A DNA stretch of 64,000 nt, from positions 59,559 to 123,558 of the forward strand of contig CADCGD010000011.1 in NCBI GenBank assembly GCA_902800925.1, in the 5' to 3' direction. How positions within the stretch are numbered: the first letter of the stretch is position 1; every line of letters starts with the position of its first letter. This document shows, one piece after another, positions 23,430 to 33,040 of this stretch. Below the pieces are notes generated by a model. It searched no databases, was not told where the DNA came from, and saw only the letters and a program-made list of their open reading frames with translations. A program made the translations under genes and the position numbers. This DNA comes from an uncultured Bacteroidales bacterium (lineage in GTDB: Bacteria; Bacteroidota; Bacteroidia; Bacteroidales; Bacteroidaceae).

Positions 23430-24459
23430 TTGAAAGCAGGCCGCAGGCGGCGAAGATGTCCTGACCACGTGAGGCGCGGATGGTCGTCGTGATGCCGTGA
23501 GCGGTGAGATAGTCGCGAAGGGCCTCCATGCGCTTCTCGTCAGAGGCGGGCAGGTCGACATTGGGTATCTCGTGAAAACGGATAAGGTTGACGCGACACT
23601 CCAGACCTTCTAGCAGACGTACAATCTCGCGACCATAGAGTGGGGTGTCGTTGAGGCCGCCAAAGCAGATGTACTCAAACGAGCAACGGCGCTGGTGGGT
23701 GAAGTCATACTGCTTGAGCAGGGCTATCGTCTCCTCCAGTGGCATCGCTTTTTCGGCAGGCATCAGCTGCAGACGCTGTTCGTGGAGCGGCGAGTGCATG
23801 GAGATGGCTACGTGGCAGGGACTCTCGTCAAGGAACCGCTTCAGTTTGTTGCGAACGCCTACACTGCTGACAGTGATGCGCTTTGGACTCCATTGCCAGC
23901 CCCAGTCGGCTGTCATTATCTCTGTGATACGTAGTACGGCGTCGAGGTTGTCCATCGGCTCGCCCTGTCCCATGAAGACGATATTGGTGAGTTGGTCGAC
24001 CTCAGGGAGTGCGTATATCTGGTTGAGAATGTCAGCTGCCGTGAGGTTGCCTTGCCATCCCTGTTTACCCGTCTGACAGAACAGGCAGTTCATCTTGCAG
24101 CCCACCTGACACGAGACGCACAGCGTAGCACGGTCGTGGTCGGGAATGAAGACCGTCTCGACAAAAAGAGAAGGGAGGGGTGATGGGGTAGAGGTGAGTA
24201 CTGGGAAGAGATACTTGATGGTGCCGTCCTTACTGCGCTGACAGTCGATGGGCTCCATAGCGCCAACTTCGTATTCGGCACTCAACAATTCGCGATTGCG
24301 CTTCGACAGATTAGTCATCTCGTCGATGCTCTTCACATGTTTCTCGTACAACCACTGTGCCACCTGCTTTGCGGTGAAAGCAGGCATACCCAAACTGCCG
24401 ACAAGAGCCTTCAGTTCCGTCGGAGTAAGTCCCAAAAGTCTTTTCTTTTGTGGATTCAT
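23401..24459 (-). CDS. rlmN: 23S rRNA (adenine-2503-C2) methyltransferase RlmN
   Basis: 352 residues from the ATG at 24459 (MNPQKKRLLGLTPTELKALV). A longer frame to 24537 overlaps the promoter and is unlikely. RlmN is a radical-SAM enzyme that methylates A2503 of 23S rRNA and A37 of tRNA. The cluster motif CKMNCLFC (C-x3-C-x2-C) is followed by QTGKQGWQGNLTAADILNQ, and GQGEPMDN and NDTPLYGRE are also present. Residues LTSTPSPLPSLF before VETVFIPD are encoded by a degenerate 7-bp repeat. The C-terminus ends inside a 9-bp repeat. Confidence 0.95.
   Translation of the reverse strand: MNPQKKRLLGLTPTELKALVGSLGMPAFTAKQVAQWLYEKHVKSIDEMTNLSKRNRELLSAEYEVGAMEPIDCQRSKDGTIKYLFPVLTSTPSPLPSLFVETVFIPDHDRATLCVSCQVGCKMNCLFCQTGKQGWQGNLTAADILNQIYALPEVDQLTNIVFMGQGEPMDNLDAVLRITEIMTADWGWQWSPKRITVSSVGVRNKLKRFLDESPCHVAISMHSPLHEQRLQLMPAEKAMPLEETIALLKQYDFTHQRRCSFEYICFGGLNDTPLYGREIVRLLEGLECRVNLIRFHEIPNVDLPASDEKRMEALRDYLTAHGITTTIRASRGQDIFAACGLLSTAHQSQQSH
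24170..24204. repeat. Degenerate 7-bp repeat inside rlmN (about 5 units)
   Basis: GAAGGGA, GGGGTGA, TGGGGTA, GAGGTGA, GTACTGG: purine-rich and weakly periodic. It encodes the Ser/Pro/Leu-rich stretch before VETVFIPD. Confidence 0.5.
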
Positions 24460-24464
24460 GGGTG

Positions 24465-24472
24465 CAAAGGTA
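24465..24472 (-). promoter_or_regulatory. -7 box (TACCTTTG) of rlmN-pdxA
   Basis: TACCTTTG on the minus strand ends only 5 bases before the ATG at 24459. Transcription would start at or next to the start codon, so a leaderless or near-leaderless mRNA is predicted. Confidence 0.55.
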
Positions 24473-24482
24473 ATAAATTTAG

Positions 24483-24565
24483 GTGAAAAGTGAAGAGTGA
24501 TGAGTGAAAATTTTGCAGTTATGGCATAATAATTCATAATTCGTAATTCTTAATTCCTAATTATT
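24483..24565. repeat. Two 7-bp repeat arrays between rlmN and the SpoIID fusion gene
   Basis: GTGAAAA, GTGAAGA, GTGATGA, GTGAAAA (24483-24510) and, after a gap, AATTCAT, AATTCGT, AATTCTT, AATTCCT, AATTATT (24531-24565). Both sit in the divergent promoter region, where -33 elements would be. Confidence 0.85.
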
Positions 24566-24568
24566 TTG

Positions 24569-24576
24569 TATCTTTG
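24569..24576 (+). promoter_or_regulatory. -7 box (TATCTTTG) of the SpoIID fusion gene
   Basis: TATCTTTG 33 bases before the ATG at 24610. The -33 position is occupied by the AATTC repeat, with no clear TTG. Confidence 0.55.
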
Positions 24577-24609
24577 CACATTATTACACAATAAAACAAA
24601 GCAAAATTC

Positions 24610-27600
24610 ATGAAACAGAAAACAGATTGCTTCATAGCCTGCCAGTCTTTGGACGACGTGATGCCTGCCGTAGAGCAGTTGCGCCGTAGCAGGGTGGTCA
24701 GGCATATCTTCCTATTAGTCAACGAAGAACTGGCTGCACAGACAAAGGCTCCGCAAGACTGTACGCTGCTGGTAACAAAGGACCTGACGAGTAGCGCTTT
24801 TGTGGCCTTATTGGCAGAACATGCTGTCGCCTCTTATGTGTTGCTGTGTTTGAAACCTTTTGCGCTTCAGCTAGGGGAATCGGCTCTGGAACGCATGATG
24901 CTGGTGGCTGGCGATACGGAGGCGGCTATGCTCTATAGTGATCATTACACGATGGAGCAAGGTGTCAGAAAACAGCATCCCGTCATTGACTATCAGCAGG
25001 GTGCCTTGCGTGACGATTTCGACTTCGGTAGTGTCTGGTTGGTGCGTACAAATCTCTTACAGCAGTATGCTGCCTCAGACCATGAGCGTGAGTATCAGTA
25101 TGCCGGTATGTACGACCTGCGTCTGTTCCTGAGTCGTGAGGGTAGTCTGTTCCACCTAAACGAATACCTCTATACTGAGGAAGAACGCGACCTGCGTGCC
25201 TCTGGCGAGAAGCAGTTTGACTATGTGAATCCCCGTAATCGCGAGGTACAGATAGAGATGGAGCAGGCTTGTACCGACCATCTGCGTAAGGTAAACGCAT
25301 TGGTCGACACTTCGTTGTGCCGTGATGTGGACTTCGCTGAGCAAGACTTTGATGTCGAGGCGTCTGTTGTCATTCCCGTTTTTAACAGAGAGAAGACTGT
25401 CAAGGATGCCGTAGAGAGTGCCCTGTCGCAGAAGGCGTCGTTTAAATATAATGTCATCGTTGTGGACAATCACTCTACCGATGGCACCTCAGAGATTCTA
25501 TCTGATTTGTTGTCGCAATATGACAATAAGCTCTACGTGATTGTACCTGAGCGTACTGACCTTGGTATTGGCGGCTGCTGGAACGAGGCCATACAGAGCG
25601 CTTTCTGCGGACGTTTTGCCGTACAGTTGGATAGCGACGATCTGTATTCATCGCCCAAGACACTTCAGACTGTTGTCGATGCATTCTATGCACAGAAGGC
25701 TGCGATGGTGATAGGTTCGTACCGCATGTGCGACTTTGACCTGAATACCTTGCCCCCAGGACTTATCGACCATAAAGAGTGGACGGACGAGAATGGTCCA
25801 AACAATGCTCTGCGTATCAATGGATTAGGTGCTCCACGTGCCTTCTTTACACCATTATTGCGCCAGGTAGGATTCCCCAATACCTCGTATGGCGAGGACT
25901 ATGCTTTGGGATTGATGTTCTCGCGTCGTTACCGCATTGGTCGCATCTTCAATGAACTGTACCTCTGTCGTCGTTGGGGTGGCAATAGCGATGCTGCCCT
26001 GTCTGTAGAGAAGGTCAACGCCAACAACCTGTATAAAGACCGTTTGCGCACGATGGAGCTGCATGCTCGTCAGCAGATGAACCAGGGCGCTAACGATGTC
26101 TTGAGTGAATCGCCTCTGATGCGTTTCTTCAATCGTCAGTTGCAGGTATGGGGCGATGTGCGCCAGCGCTATCGCGACCTGGAAGGTGTGCAGACTCGTG
26201 AACTGGTGTCTGACACGCTGACGATGACTGTCCAGTGGAACCCTGCACGTATTGCTTCGACAGGAGCCAAGATTGATGCTAAGTCGATAGCCGAGCGTCC
26301 CTGCTTTCTCTGTGCCAAGAACCGTCCGGCAGAGCAGATGCACCGCGTCATTGATGGTAAGTACGAGTTGCTGGTCAATCCGTTCCCCATCATGCCCGTC
26401 CACCTCACGTTGCCCACGCTGAAGCACCAGCCACAACGCATTCTTCCTATGTACGACGAGATGGTGCGACTGGCCCAGCGTAACCCAGATCTTACCTTGT
26501 TATATAATGGTCCTCAGTGTGGAGCTTCTGCTCCCGATCATGCTCATCTGCAGGCTGTCTCGACGGGTTTGCTGCCTTTGCAGACCTCGTGGCAGCGCTT
26601 GAGCCGTAACCTGTTGGAGGTTATCAAGACTGACGACGACAATGGTATCTGGCAGGTTGTTGACTATCCTTCAGCCGCTTTTGTCATCAAAACCAATAAT
26701 ACACAAGCTGCAGAACGTCTGTTCCGTCGGCTCTACGATACACTGAAACTTCCTTTGCTGTCAGGACGTCCGGAACCCATGATGAACATTATCATGTGGA
26801 GTACAGGCGATCAGTTGCTTAGCGTGGTACTGCCTCGCAGAAAGCATCGTCCCGACTGCTATACTGCTGAGGGGGATGCTCAGTATATCATTTCACCAGG
26901 AGCGGTGGACATGGGTGGCCTGATTATTACGCCACGTGAAGAAGACTTCCAGAAGCTTACGGCAGAACAGATGGTAGCTATCTATCAGGAAATATCGCTG
27001 ACGCCCGATCAGGTTCAACGTGTGGTAGAGCATCTGCAGAAGAAGAGCGCCATGGCTTCGTCACCATTGTTTACCTCTAAGGTAGAACCTACCGTTACTG
27101 TTGGTATCGTGAGTGGCGAGAAGATCCATTTTGCACTCAATGGTGCCTATGTGGCTAAGGGTGAGACCATTGAGGGCGACCAAATGGTGGAATTCTCTGA
27201 GGGAGGTATCCTGTGGAATGGCAACCAGTATCGTGAGTTGACTTTCTCTCCGCAGTCACCGCAGTCGTCGTTCTCGTTGTTCGACGTGACCATAGGTGTG
27301 AACTTCCATTGGGAACGCAAAGAGACGCAGGTATTCTCTGGGACACTGCGCCTAGTGGTGGAGAGTGATAAGATTGTGGCTATCAATGAATTGCCGGTAG
27401 AGTCCTACCTCGCCTCTGTCATTAGTAGCGAGATGAAGGCTACGGCTGGTGTCGAGTTGCTGAAAGCGCATGCTGTGATTAGTCGTTCGTGGCTCTTGGC
27501 ACAGATGCAACGTAGAGAGGAGAGCGGTGAGAAGCGCGATGGTTTCTTCTCCTTTATTAAAAAGGACGACGAGCTCATTCGCTGGTATGATCGTGAAGAC

Positions 27601-28296
27601 CACACTATCTTTGATGTCTGTGCTGACGACCATTGCCAGCGCTATCAGGGCATTACCAAGCAGACCAGCAAAGCTGTCGAACAGGCGCTGAAGGCTACGC
27701 GTGGACAGATTCTCTGTTACGAGGATGAGATATGCGATGCCCGCTTCTCGAAGTGTTGTGGTGGCGTCACTGAGGAGTACCAGTATTGTTGGGAGGATAC
27801 GCCCAAACCTTATCTAGTCAGCGTGGAAGACCCGTTCTGTAATACCAATGACAAGGAAATCCTTTCACAGGTGCTCAACGACTACGACCAGGAAACCAAC
27901 GACTTCTACCGCTGGACGGTAGAATACAGTGTGGATGAGATTTCTAATCTCATCAATGAAAAGTTGAAGGACGACTTCGGCACCATCACCGACCTCATTC
28001 CCTTGGAGCGAGGCAAGAGTGGACGCATCTGGAAACTGAAGATTGTGGGTACGAAGAAGACCTTCACCATCGGTAAGGAGTTGGAGATTCGTCGTGCACT
28101 CAGCGAGAGCCATCTCTACAGTTCTGCCTTCGACGTGGAGAAGACCGCTAACGGTTTCCGCCTACATGGTAAGGGCTGGGGCCACGGCGTTGGCCTCTGC
28201 CAGATCGGTGCCGCTGTGATGGGCCAGCAGGGCTATACCTATGAACAGATTCTCCTGCACTACTATCGTAACGCAGAAGTCAAGAAAATATATTGA
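24610..28296 (+). CDS. Glycosyltransferase-2 / DUF4922 / SpoIID three-domain fusion
   Basis: 1228 residues. Domain 1 (about 245-450) is a family 2 glycosyltransferase: [32 protein letters not shown], acceptor-side LDSDD (340-344) and SYGED. Domain 2 (about 535-850) is DUF4922/HIT-like, related to nucleotidyl transferases of the GalT/GDP-sugar phosphorylase type: CFLC (565-568), [11 protein letters not shown] and HAHLQA (644-649). Domain 3 (about 890-1225) is SpoIID/LytB: SVISSEM with its catalytic glutamate, [11 protein letters not shown] and [14 protein letters not shown]. SpoIID proteins are lytic transglycosylases of denuded peptidoglycan. No signal peptide is evident at the N-terminus, which is odd for the SpoIID part. 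It abuts an AmpG-like permease gene, suggesting cell-wall turnover. Confidence 0.88.
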   Translation: MKQKTDCFIACQSLDDVMPAVEQLRRSRVVRHIFLLVNEELAAQTKAPQDCTLLVTKDLTSSAFVALLAEHAVASYVLLCLKPFALQLGESALERMMLVAGDTEAAMLYSDHYTMEQGVRKQHPVIDYQQGALRDDFDFGSVWLVRTNLLQQYAASDHEREYQYAGMYDLRLFLSREGSLFHLNEYLYTEEERDLRASGEKQFDYVNPRNREVQIEMEQACTDHLRKVNALVDTSLCRDVDFAEQDFDVEASVVIPVFNREKTVKDAVESALSQKASFKYNVIVVDNHSTDGTSEILSDLLSQYDNKLYVIVPERTDLGIGGCWNEAIQSAFCGRFAVQLDSDDLYSSPKTLQTVVDAFYAQKAAMVIGSYRMCDFDLNTLPPGLIDHKEWTDENGPNNALRINGLGAPRAFFTPLLRQVGFPNTSYGEDYALGLMFSRRYRIGRIFNELYLCRRWGGNSDAALSVEKVNANNLYKDRLRTMELHARQQMNQGANDVLSESPLMRFFNRQLQVWGDVRQRYRDLEGVQTRELVSDTLTMTVQWNPARIASTGAKIDAKSIAERPCFLCAKNRPAEQMHRVIDGKYELLVNPFPIMPVHLTLPTLKHQPQRILPMYDEMVRLAQRNPDLTLLYNGPQCGASAPDHAHLQAVSTGLLPLQTSWQRLSRNLLEVIKTDDDNGIWQVVDYPSAAFVIKTNNTQAAERLFRRLYDTLKLPLLSGRPEPMMNIIMWSTGDQLLSVVLPRRKHRPDCYTAEGDAQYIISPGAVDMGGLIITPREEDFQKLTAEQMVAIYQEISLTPDQVQRVVEHLQKKSAMASSPLFTSKVEPTVTVGIVSGEKIHFALNGAYVAKGETIEGDQMVEFSEGGILWNGNQYRELTFSPQSPQSSFSLFDVTIGVNFHWERKETQVFSGTLRLVVESDKIVAINELPVESYLASVISSEMKATAGVELLKAHAVISRSWLLAQMQRREESGEKRDGFFSFIKKDDELIRWYDREDHTIFDVCADDHCQRYQGITKQTSKAVEQALKATRGQILCYEDEICDARFSKCCGGVTEEYQYCWEDTPKPYLVSVEDPFCNTNDKEILSQVLNDYDQETNDFYRWTVEYSVDEISNLINEKLKDDFGTITDLIPLERGKSGRIWKLKIVGTKKTFTIGKELEIRRALSESHLYSSAFDVEKTANGFRLHGKGWGHGVGLCQIGAAVMGQQGYTYEQILLHYYRNAEVKKIY

Positions 28297-28298
28297 TA

Positions 28299-29579
28299 AT
28301 GGAAAAGCAAAGAAATCCGTGGTGGTGGATTCCCACCTTATATATTGCTGAAGGACTGCCTAATGTGGTGGTTATGACAGTAGCTGTCGTGATGTATATG
28401 CAACTGGGTATGAGCGATACCGATATCGCCCTGTATACCGGTTGGCTAGGACTGCCTTGGGTGGTGAAACCCCTGTGGAGTCCGTTCGTGGACCTCTATA
28501 AGACCAAGCGCTGGTGGGTACTCGCCATGCAGCTGTTGCTGGGTTCTTCATTGGCTGGCGTGGCCTTTACGCTGAATACGCCGTTATGGTTCCAAGGAAC
28601 TATGTGTTTCTTCTTCCTGATGGCGTTTAGCAGCGCTACACACGACATTGCTGCTGACGGCTATTACATGTTGGAACTTGACGACCACCAGCAGGTGTGG
28701 TTCGTAGGTATCCGTAACACGTTCTATCGTCTGGCCGTTATCTTTGGCAATGGTGTGCTTATCCCAGTGGCAGGTATGCTACAACTGGTGTTCCGCAACC
28801 AGAAAGCTTTCACGTGGAGTCTTGTGTTCTACGGCTTGGCGGCCCTTTTCATCGCTATCTGGCTATATCATGCCTATATTATGCCCCGCTCGCAGAATGA
28901 CCAGCGACATCAGACCAATGCCCGTGAGGTGGCAACGGGTATCGTGACGGCTTTTCGCACCTTCTTTCAGAAGTTACCTGCTAAAGAAATGGTTTATGCC
29001 ATACTTTTCCTCTTATTCTATCGTTTCCCAGAGGCCTTGTTGGGCAAGATGAGTGTCACGTTTCTCATGCGCCCACACTCAGCAGGTGGTTTAGGACTGT
29101 CTCCTCAGGAATTCGGACTGGCCAGTGGCACTATTGGTGTGATAGGTTTGACGCTGGGCGGCATCCTTGGTGGACTTTTAGCAGGTCGCGATGGTTTCAA
29201 ACGCTGGTTATGGCCAATGGTATGTGCTATTACATTGCCAGATATTGTCTATGTGTATATGAGCTACGCTATGCCCGATAATCTGGTACTTATCAGTTCG
29301 TGTATCTTCATCGAGCAGTTTGGCTATGGACTTGGTTTTACCGCATTGACGCTCTACATGCTCTATTTCTCGAAGGGGAATTTCCAGACGTCACACTATG
29401 CTTTCTGTACGGCCATCTCATACCTTGGGCTGATGTTGCCAGGCATGCTGTCAGGATGGATGAAGGATATGCTGGGTTATCGCACCTTCTTCATCATTGT
29501 CATGTTCCTGTGCCTGATAACCTTTGCTGTGACAGCATTTATCAAGGTTGACCCGGAGTTTGGCAAGAAGAAAGGGTAG
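28299..29579 (+). CDS. AmpG-like MFS permease (muropeptide import)
   Basis: 426 residues from the ATG at 28299; an in-frame TTG at 28293 overlaps the previous stop. It has about twelve membrane segments. The start (WWWIPTLYIAEGLPNVVVMTVAVVMY) and the LGLPWVVKPLWSPFVDLYKTKR loop are typical of the AmpG/PAT-like MFS group, which imports anhydro-muropeptides into the cytoplasm. It begins 2 bases after the stop of the GT2-DUF4922-SpoIID gene and is surely co-transcribed. That pairing supports a peptidoglycan-recycling role. AmpG itself is inferred from similarity, not proven. Confidence 0.85.
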   Translation: MEKQRNPWWWIPTLYIAEGLPNVVVMTVAVVMYMQLGMSDTDIALYTGWLGLPWVVKPLWSPFVDLYKTKRWWVLAMQLLLGSSLAGVAFTLNTPLWFQGTMCFFFLMAFSSATHDIAADGYYMLELDDHQQVWFVGIRNTFYRLAVIFGNGVLIPVAGMLQLVFRNQKAFTWSLVFYGLAALFIAIWLYHAYIMPRSQNDQRHQTNAREVATGIVTAFRTFFQKLPAKEMVYAILFLLFYRFPEALLGKMSVTFLMRPHSAGGLGLSPQEFGLASGTIGVIGLTLGGILGGLLAGRDGFKRWLWPMVCAITLPDIVYVYMSYAMPDNLVLISSCIFIEQFGYGLGFTALTLYMLYFSKGNFQTSHYAFCTAISYLGLMLPGMLSGWMKDMLGYRTFFIIVMFLCLITFAVTAFIKVDPEFGKKKG

Positions 29580-29643
29580 GGGCCTGCGCCTATTCTCCTA
29601 CATCATTTTAGGTATTTCCCTACCGACTATTAGGAATTTCACC

Positions 29644-29674
29644 TTGCGAGGCTCGTGGAAAGTCTCTATCTTTG
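29644..29674 (+). promoter_or_regulatory. Promoter of the lipoprotein gene at 29719
   Basis: TTG (29644-29646) with C at 29647, about 19-20 bases, then TATCTTTG (29667-29674), 44 bases before the ATG. Confidence 0.65.
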
Positions 29675-29718
29675 CAGTACAGAAAACAAGAATGTCGAAC
29701 TCTTTAAAATGTACGATT

Positions 29719-30252
29719 ATGAAAAAGATTTATACTTTCCTCGCAATGGCAATGATGACCATGATGACTTTCACCAGCTGTGACCGTGATTTTGAAGATC
29801 GCATGGAGGCTCGCACCCTCGAAGGCACCTGGACTGGATATATAGATAACTACTATTACGACCGTTGGGGCTTGACAGGTGATTCTTATCGCACCGCTTT
29901 CTATTTCGAGCGTGAGAATGCTTATGGTGGCTGGGGCTACGAAGTTGACTACGATGCCCGTCGTCCGTCAGACTATTGGTATTGTGATTTCAAGTGGGAG
30001 GTTGCCCATGGTAACATCCGCATCCAGTACTACGACCGCGACTACACCGACGTGATTATCTACGACTACATGTTGGACGACTACCACTTCAGCGGAAATA
30101 TGGATGATGGCTACTGCGATACCCGTACCCACTTTACGCTCAGCTACGATAATATGTTCAACTGGAACTACTGGATGACACGCGGTACCACTCGCGGAAC
30201 TGGCGACGGCGAATACCACGCTACTGGCACAGGTTGTTTTGCTAAGCAATAA
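29719..30252 (+). CDS. Small lipoprotein, aromatic-rich, unknown function
   Basis: 177 residues from the ATG at 29719. The frame is open to 29548 but crosses the promoter and the previous gene. A lipoprotein signal peptide with lipobox TFTSC (MKKIYTFLAMAMMTMMTFTSC) precedes a domain very rich in Tyr, Trp and Asp (YIDNYYYDRWGLTGDSYRT, VDYDARRPSDYWYCDFKWE). The composition suggests a small all-beta fold such as a lipocalin-like domain. I do not recognise the family. It is a single-gene unit between a promoter and a strong terminator. Confidence 0.8.
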   Translation: MKKIYTFLAMAMMTMMTFTSCDRDFEDRMEARTLEGTWTGYIDNYYYDRWGLTGDSYRTAFYFERENAYGGWGYEVDYDARRPSDYWYCDFKWEVAHGNIRIQYYDRDYTDVIIYDYMLDDYHFSGNMDDGYCDTRTHFTLSYDNMFNWNYWMTRGTTRGTGDGEYHATGTGCFAKQ

Positions 30253-30272
30253 TTACTAACTCATACAGATAG

Positions 30273-30300
30273 AAAAAAGAGGGCTTAACCCTCTTTTTTT
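30273..30300. terminator. Bidirectional intrinsic terminator
   Basis: AAAAAAGAGGG, loop CTTAA, CCCTCTTTTTT: a strong hairpin with T tracts on both strands between the convergent lipoprotein gene and cysE. Confidence 0.92.
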
Positions 30301-30319
30301 ATGCTTTTAATTACAGGAT

Positions 30320-31228
30320 TTAGATTCCCAGTCCTCCTTCGTATGATGCATCAACAGCCTTCGACTGCAGGATGCGAGAGTAGGGAGGAACATCGTGCGT
30401 TAGCCAAATGTTACCACCGATGGTGGAGTGGTGGCCAATGGTGATGCGTCCCAGTACCGAAGCGTTGGAGTAGATGGTCACATGGTCCTCGATAATCGGG
30501 TGACGAGGCACGTTGAGCATGTTGCCGTCAGCATCGTACTTGAAACTCTTGGCACCCAGCGTGACACCTTGGTAGAGTGTGACGTGGTTGCCGATGATGC
30601 TGGTTTCACCGATAACAACACCTGTTCCGTGATCAATGGCAAAATACTCACCGATGGTAGCACCCGGGTGGATGTCGATACCCGTCTTCGAGTGTGCCTG
30701 CTCCGTGATGATACGTGGAATGACGGGCACCTTCAACTCGTGCAGACGGTGGGCGATGCGGTAGTGGGTCATGGCGTTGACTACAGGATAGCAGAAGATA
30801 ACCTCGCCATAGTTGGGAGCGGCTGGGTCGTTGTCAAACATTGCCTGAATATCTGTGTAGAGCACACGTTTCAGCTCAGGCAAAGTGTCGATGAACGCCA
30901 GTGTCAGTCGCTCGGCTTCCTGATAGACCTGCTCTTTGGTCTTGATGCAGTCACAATCTTCACAGAATTGCAGTCCGTGGGCAATTTCCTTCTGGAGTAG
31001 GCGCTGCAGTTCTTGCATGTGTACACCGATGTTGTACGAGCGGATGGTCTCGTCGGGCTGCCGCTTGTTGAAATAGTCGGGGAAGATAATATTCTTCACC
31101 AGCGTCACAATCTGTTTCACCTTTTCTACCGATGGCAATGGGGCTATCGTCTTCGGCATCATGCGTACCTCTGGCTCCGTATGACGGGAGAGAAGGTCCA
31201 CGTTCTTCAGTAGGATATCGTTGTTCAT
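30320..31228 (-). CDS. cysE: Serine O-acetyltransferase
   Basis: 302 residues. It makes O-acetylserine for cysteine synthesis. A helical N-terminal domain is followed by the left-handed beta-helix of hexapeptide repeats. The catalytic region is recognisable (TGIDIHPGATIGEYFAIDHGTGVVIGETSIIGNHVTLYQGVTLGA), including the DHGTG segment. A linker NMLNVPRHPIIEDHVTIYSNA continues the helix. It is longer than E. coli CysE and resembles the EpsC-like group common in Bacteroidetes. It lies 46 bases downstream of the LytTR regulator gene, separated by a short 7-bp repeat. Confidence 0.92.
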   Translation of the reverse strand: MNNDILLKNVDLLSRHTEPEVRMMPKTIAPLPSVEKVKQIVTLVKNIIFPDYFNKRQPDETIRSYNIGVHMQELQRLLQKEIAHGLQFCEDCDCIKTKEQVYQEAERLTLAFIDTLPELKRVLYTDIQAMFDNDPAAPNYGEVIFCYPVVNAMTHYRIAHRLHELKVPVIPRIITEQAHSKTGIDIHPGATIGEYFAIDHGTGVVIGETSIIGNHVTLYQGVTLGAKSFKYDADGNMLNVPRHPIIEDHVTIYSNASVLGRITIGHHSTIGGNIWLTHDVPPYSRILQSKAVDASYEGGLGI

Positions 31229-31229
31229 A

Positions 31230-31257
31230 ATTCACTCATCATTATTCGTTGTTCATT
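31230..31257. repeat. Degenerate 7-bp repeat between the LytTR regulator gene and cysE
   Basis: ATTCACT, CATCATT, ATTCGTT, GTTCATT. It occupies most of the 46-base gap. Confidence 0.55.
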
Positions 31258-31274
31258 AGGCTGTCAGACCGCTA

Positions 31275-31985
31275 TCACGATAGGGTGTGTGAGTCGAAAT
31301 ACTGCTGTACGTCCTCCTTGTAACTGTCAGAGATGGGCAGATACTGATCTCCGAAGACGATGCGGAAACGCTCAATAGCCTCTGCCTTCGACATGTGGAC
31401 GATGTATGAACGGTGGGTACGCAGGAACTCCGGACGTGGCAGGTAGTCCTCCAGTTTTTTCATGTTCATCAGACTCATAATCTTCGTGCCGTCTTGCAGG
31501 TAGATGCGGATATAGTCCTTCAGTCCCTCGATATAGAGAATGTCATCCAAGGCGACGCGTACCAGTTTGTAGTCGCTCTTCACATACATGAAACGGTCGG
31601 TAGCATAGGTTTGTTGCTTCTGGGTAATGCTGAACCACTCCAGCGCCTTGTTGGAAGCCTTCAGAAAGTCCTCATAGCTGACGGGTTTCATCAGGTAGTC
31701 CAGGGCCGACACTTTGTAGCCTTCGATGGCATACTGCTGGAAGGCGGTGGTGAAAATCACTTTCGTGTCTTTGGGCAGTATTTTTGCAAACTCAATGCCT
31801 GAGAGTTCGGGCATCTGTATGTCGAGGTACAATAGATCTACCGGATTGTTGCGTATCTCCTTCATGGCTTCTACGGCACTTCCGTAGGTGCCGACAAGGT
31901 TCAGAAACGGTGTCTTCTCTGCGTAGCTCTTCAGCAGACCTGCTGCTAAAGGCTCGTCGTCGATAATGGCGCAGTTGATAATCAT
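31275..31985 (-). CDS. LytTR-type response regulator of the efflux operon
   Basis: 236 residues. The receiver domain has the acidic pair DDE near residues 9-11, phosphoacceptor Asp in LLYLDIQMPELSG, Thr in IFTTAF, and Lys in LMKPVSYEDF. The LytTR domain follows (LVRVALDDILYIEGLKDYIRIYL...FLRTHRSYIVHM). It overlaps the upstream sensor kinase by 4 bp (ATGA), so the two form a LytS/LytR pair, and it is the last gene of the TolC-MacA-MacB operon. It probably regulates that pump in response to membrane stress or an exported compound. Confidence 0.94.
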   Translation of the reverse strand: MIINCAIIDDEPLAAGLLKSYAEKTPFLNLVGTYGSAVEAMKEIRNNPVDLLYLDIQMPELSGIEFAKILPKDTKVIFTTAFQQYAIEGYKVSALDYLMKPVSYEDFLKASNKALEWFSITQKQQTYATDRFMYVKSDYKLVRVALDDILYIEGLKDYIRIYLQDGTKIMSLMNMKKLEDYLPRPEFLRTHRSYIVHMSKAEAIERFRIVFGDQYLPISDSYKEDVQQYFDSHTLS

Positions 31986-33040
31986 AATTGAATGGTAATT
32001 ATTGAATAATATGTTTTGTTATCATCTTTGGTGCCTTGCTCCCAAGTGTAGCGGTTGGGGTAGGCGAGTTCAAGGCGGCGCTGGACCTGTTGTAGTCCGA
32101 TGCCGTGACCGCTATGGTCGGAAGAGGTCTTGGGGTTGTTCGAGTTCTCTATGGCGCAGACCAGTTGGTGTCCATCGGTACTGATGTTGATATGTATAAA
32201 CGATTTCTCTGTTGGGCTAATGCCGTGCTTGAAGGCATTCTCTATCAGCGAGATGAGAATCATTGGGGCCACCTCTATGCTGCCTGCAGACTGTTGGGCG
32301 TTGAAGAGAACCTCTACGGACTCGGGCAGTCGGAGGCGCATCAGTTTGACGTAGTTTTCCAGGAACTCTGTCTCTTCCTTGAGTGGAATCATGGGTTTCT
32401 GGTAGTCGTAGAGGATGTGGCGCATCATCTTCGACAACTCCTGAATGGCCTCTTGTGCCTTGGCGGCGTCAAAAGCAGTCAGTGCATAGATATTGTTCAG
32501 CGTGTTGAGCAGGAAGTGGGGGTTGATCTGGTTGCGTAGGTTACGCAGTTCGGCTTGTGCACGGGCGGCTTCCAGCTCTTTCAGCCTCTGGTCGGCAGTT
32601 ACCCAGCGGCGTGCCAGTGCCAGTGCCGTAGCACCCGCTGCAAAGACTGCCAAGTTCAGACTGTCGCGTAGAATATACGTAAACGTTCCCAGCGTGTCGG
32701 TGTCGCGGTGCATGCGTGGCATGAAGATATCGTTGGCCCAGTCCATCCAGTAGTGCAGGAATGTTCCCAGTGACGAGATGAGCACGATATTGATGAGCAG
32801 GTCATAGCGGTGCTTGCCTGATACGAAGTACTTTGGTGCCAGGTACAGGTAATTCGTGTAGAACACAATCATCAGCAGCAGTGGCTGCATGGAGATCATC
32901 AGATAGTGGGGTAGGGTAATACCCGTTCCTCTCCAGAACGTCATGGGCGACAGGAACATATACGCCCATAGCGTCATATGGCAAGCACCAGCCACATGCT
33001 TGTTGATGGAGAACTGGAAATTATACTTTTCCTTACTCAT
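31982..33040 (-). CDS. LytS-like sensor histidine kinase (His_kinase family)
   Basis: 352 residues. Four hydrophobic helices in the first half (AYMFLSPMTFW, LMISMQPLLLMIVFYTNYLYL, LLINIVLISSLGTFLHY, AVFAAGATALALARRW) are followed by the His_kinase (PF06580) motif LRNQINPHFLLNTLNNIYALT, with the phosphoacceptor in NPHF. A short HATPase follows (LISLIENAFKHGISP, GHGIGLQQVQRRLEL). No extracytoplasmic domain is visible, so sensing is probably within the membrane. The gene overlaps the permease upstream by 8 bp and the regulator downstream by 4 bp. Confidence 0.93.
   Translation of the reverse strand: MSKEKYNFQFSINKHVAGACHMTLWAYMFLSPMTFWRGTGITLPHYLMISMQPLLLMIVFYTNYLYLAPKYFVSGKHRYDLLINIVLISSLGTFLHYWMDWANDIFMPRMHRDTDTLGTFTYILRDSLNLAVFAAGATALALARRWVTADQRLKELEAARAQAELRNLRNQINPHFLLNTLNNIYALTAFDAAKAQEAIQELSKMMRHILYDYQKPMIPLKEETEFLENYVKLMRLRLPESVEVLFNAQQSAGSIEVAPMILISLIENAFKHGISPTEKSFIHINISTDGHQLVCAIENSNNPKTSSDHSGHGIGLQQVQRRLELAYPNRYTWEQGTKDDNKTYYSIITIQL

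Noticed and set aside
29548-29718. Extended start for the lipoprotein gene
   Set aside because: The extension overlaps the AmpG-like gene end and a good promoter, and would bury the lipoprotein signal peptide.
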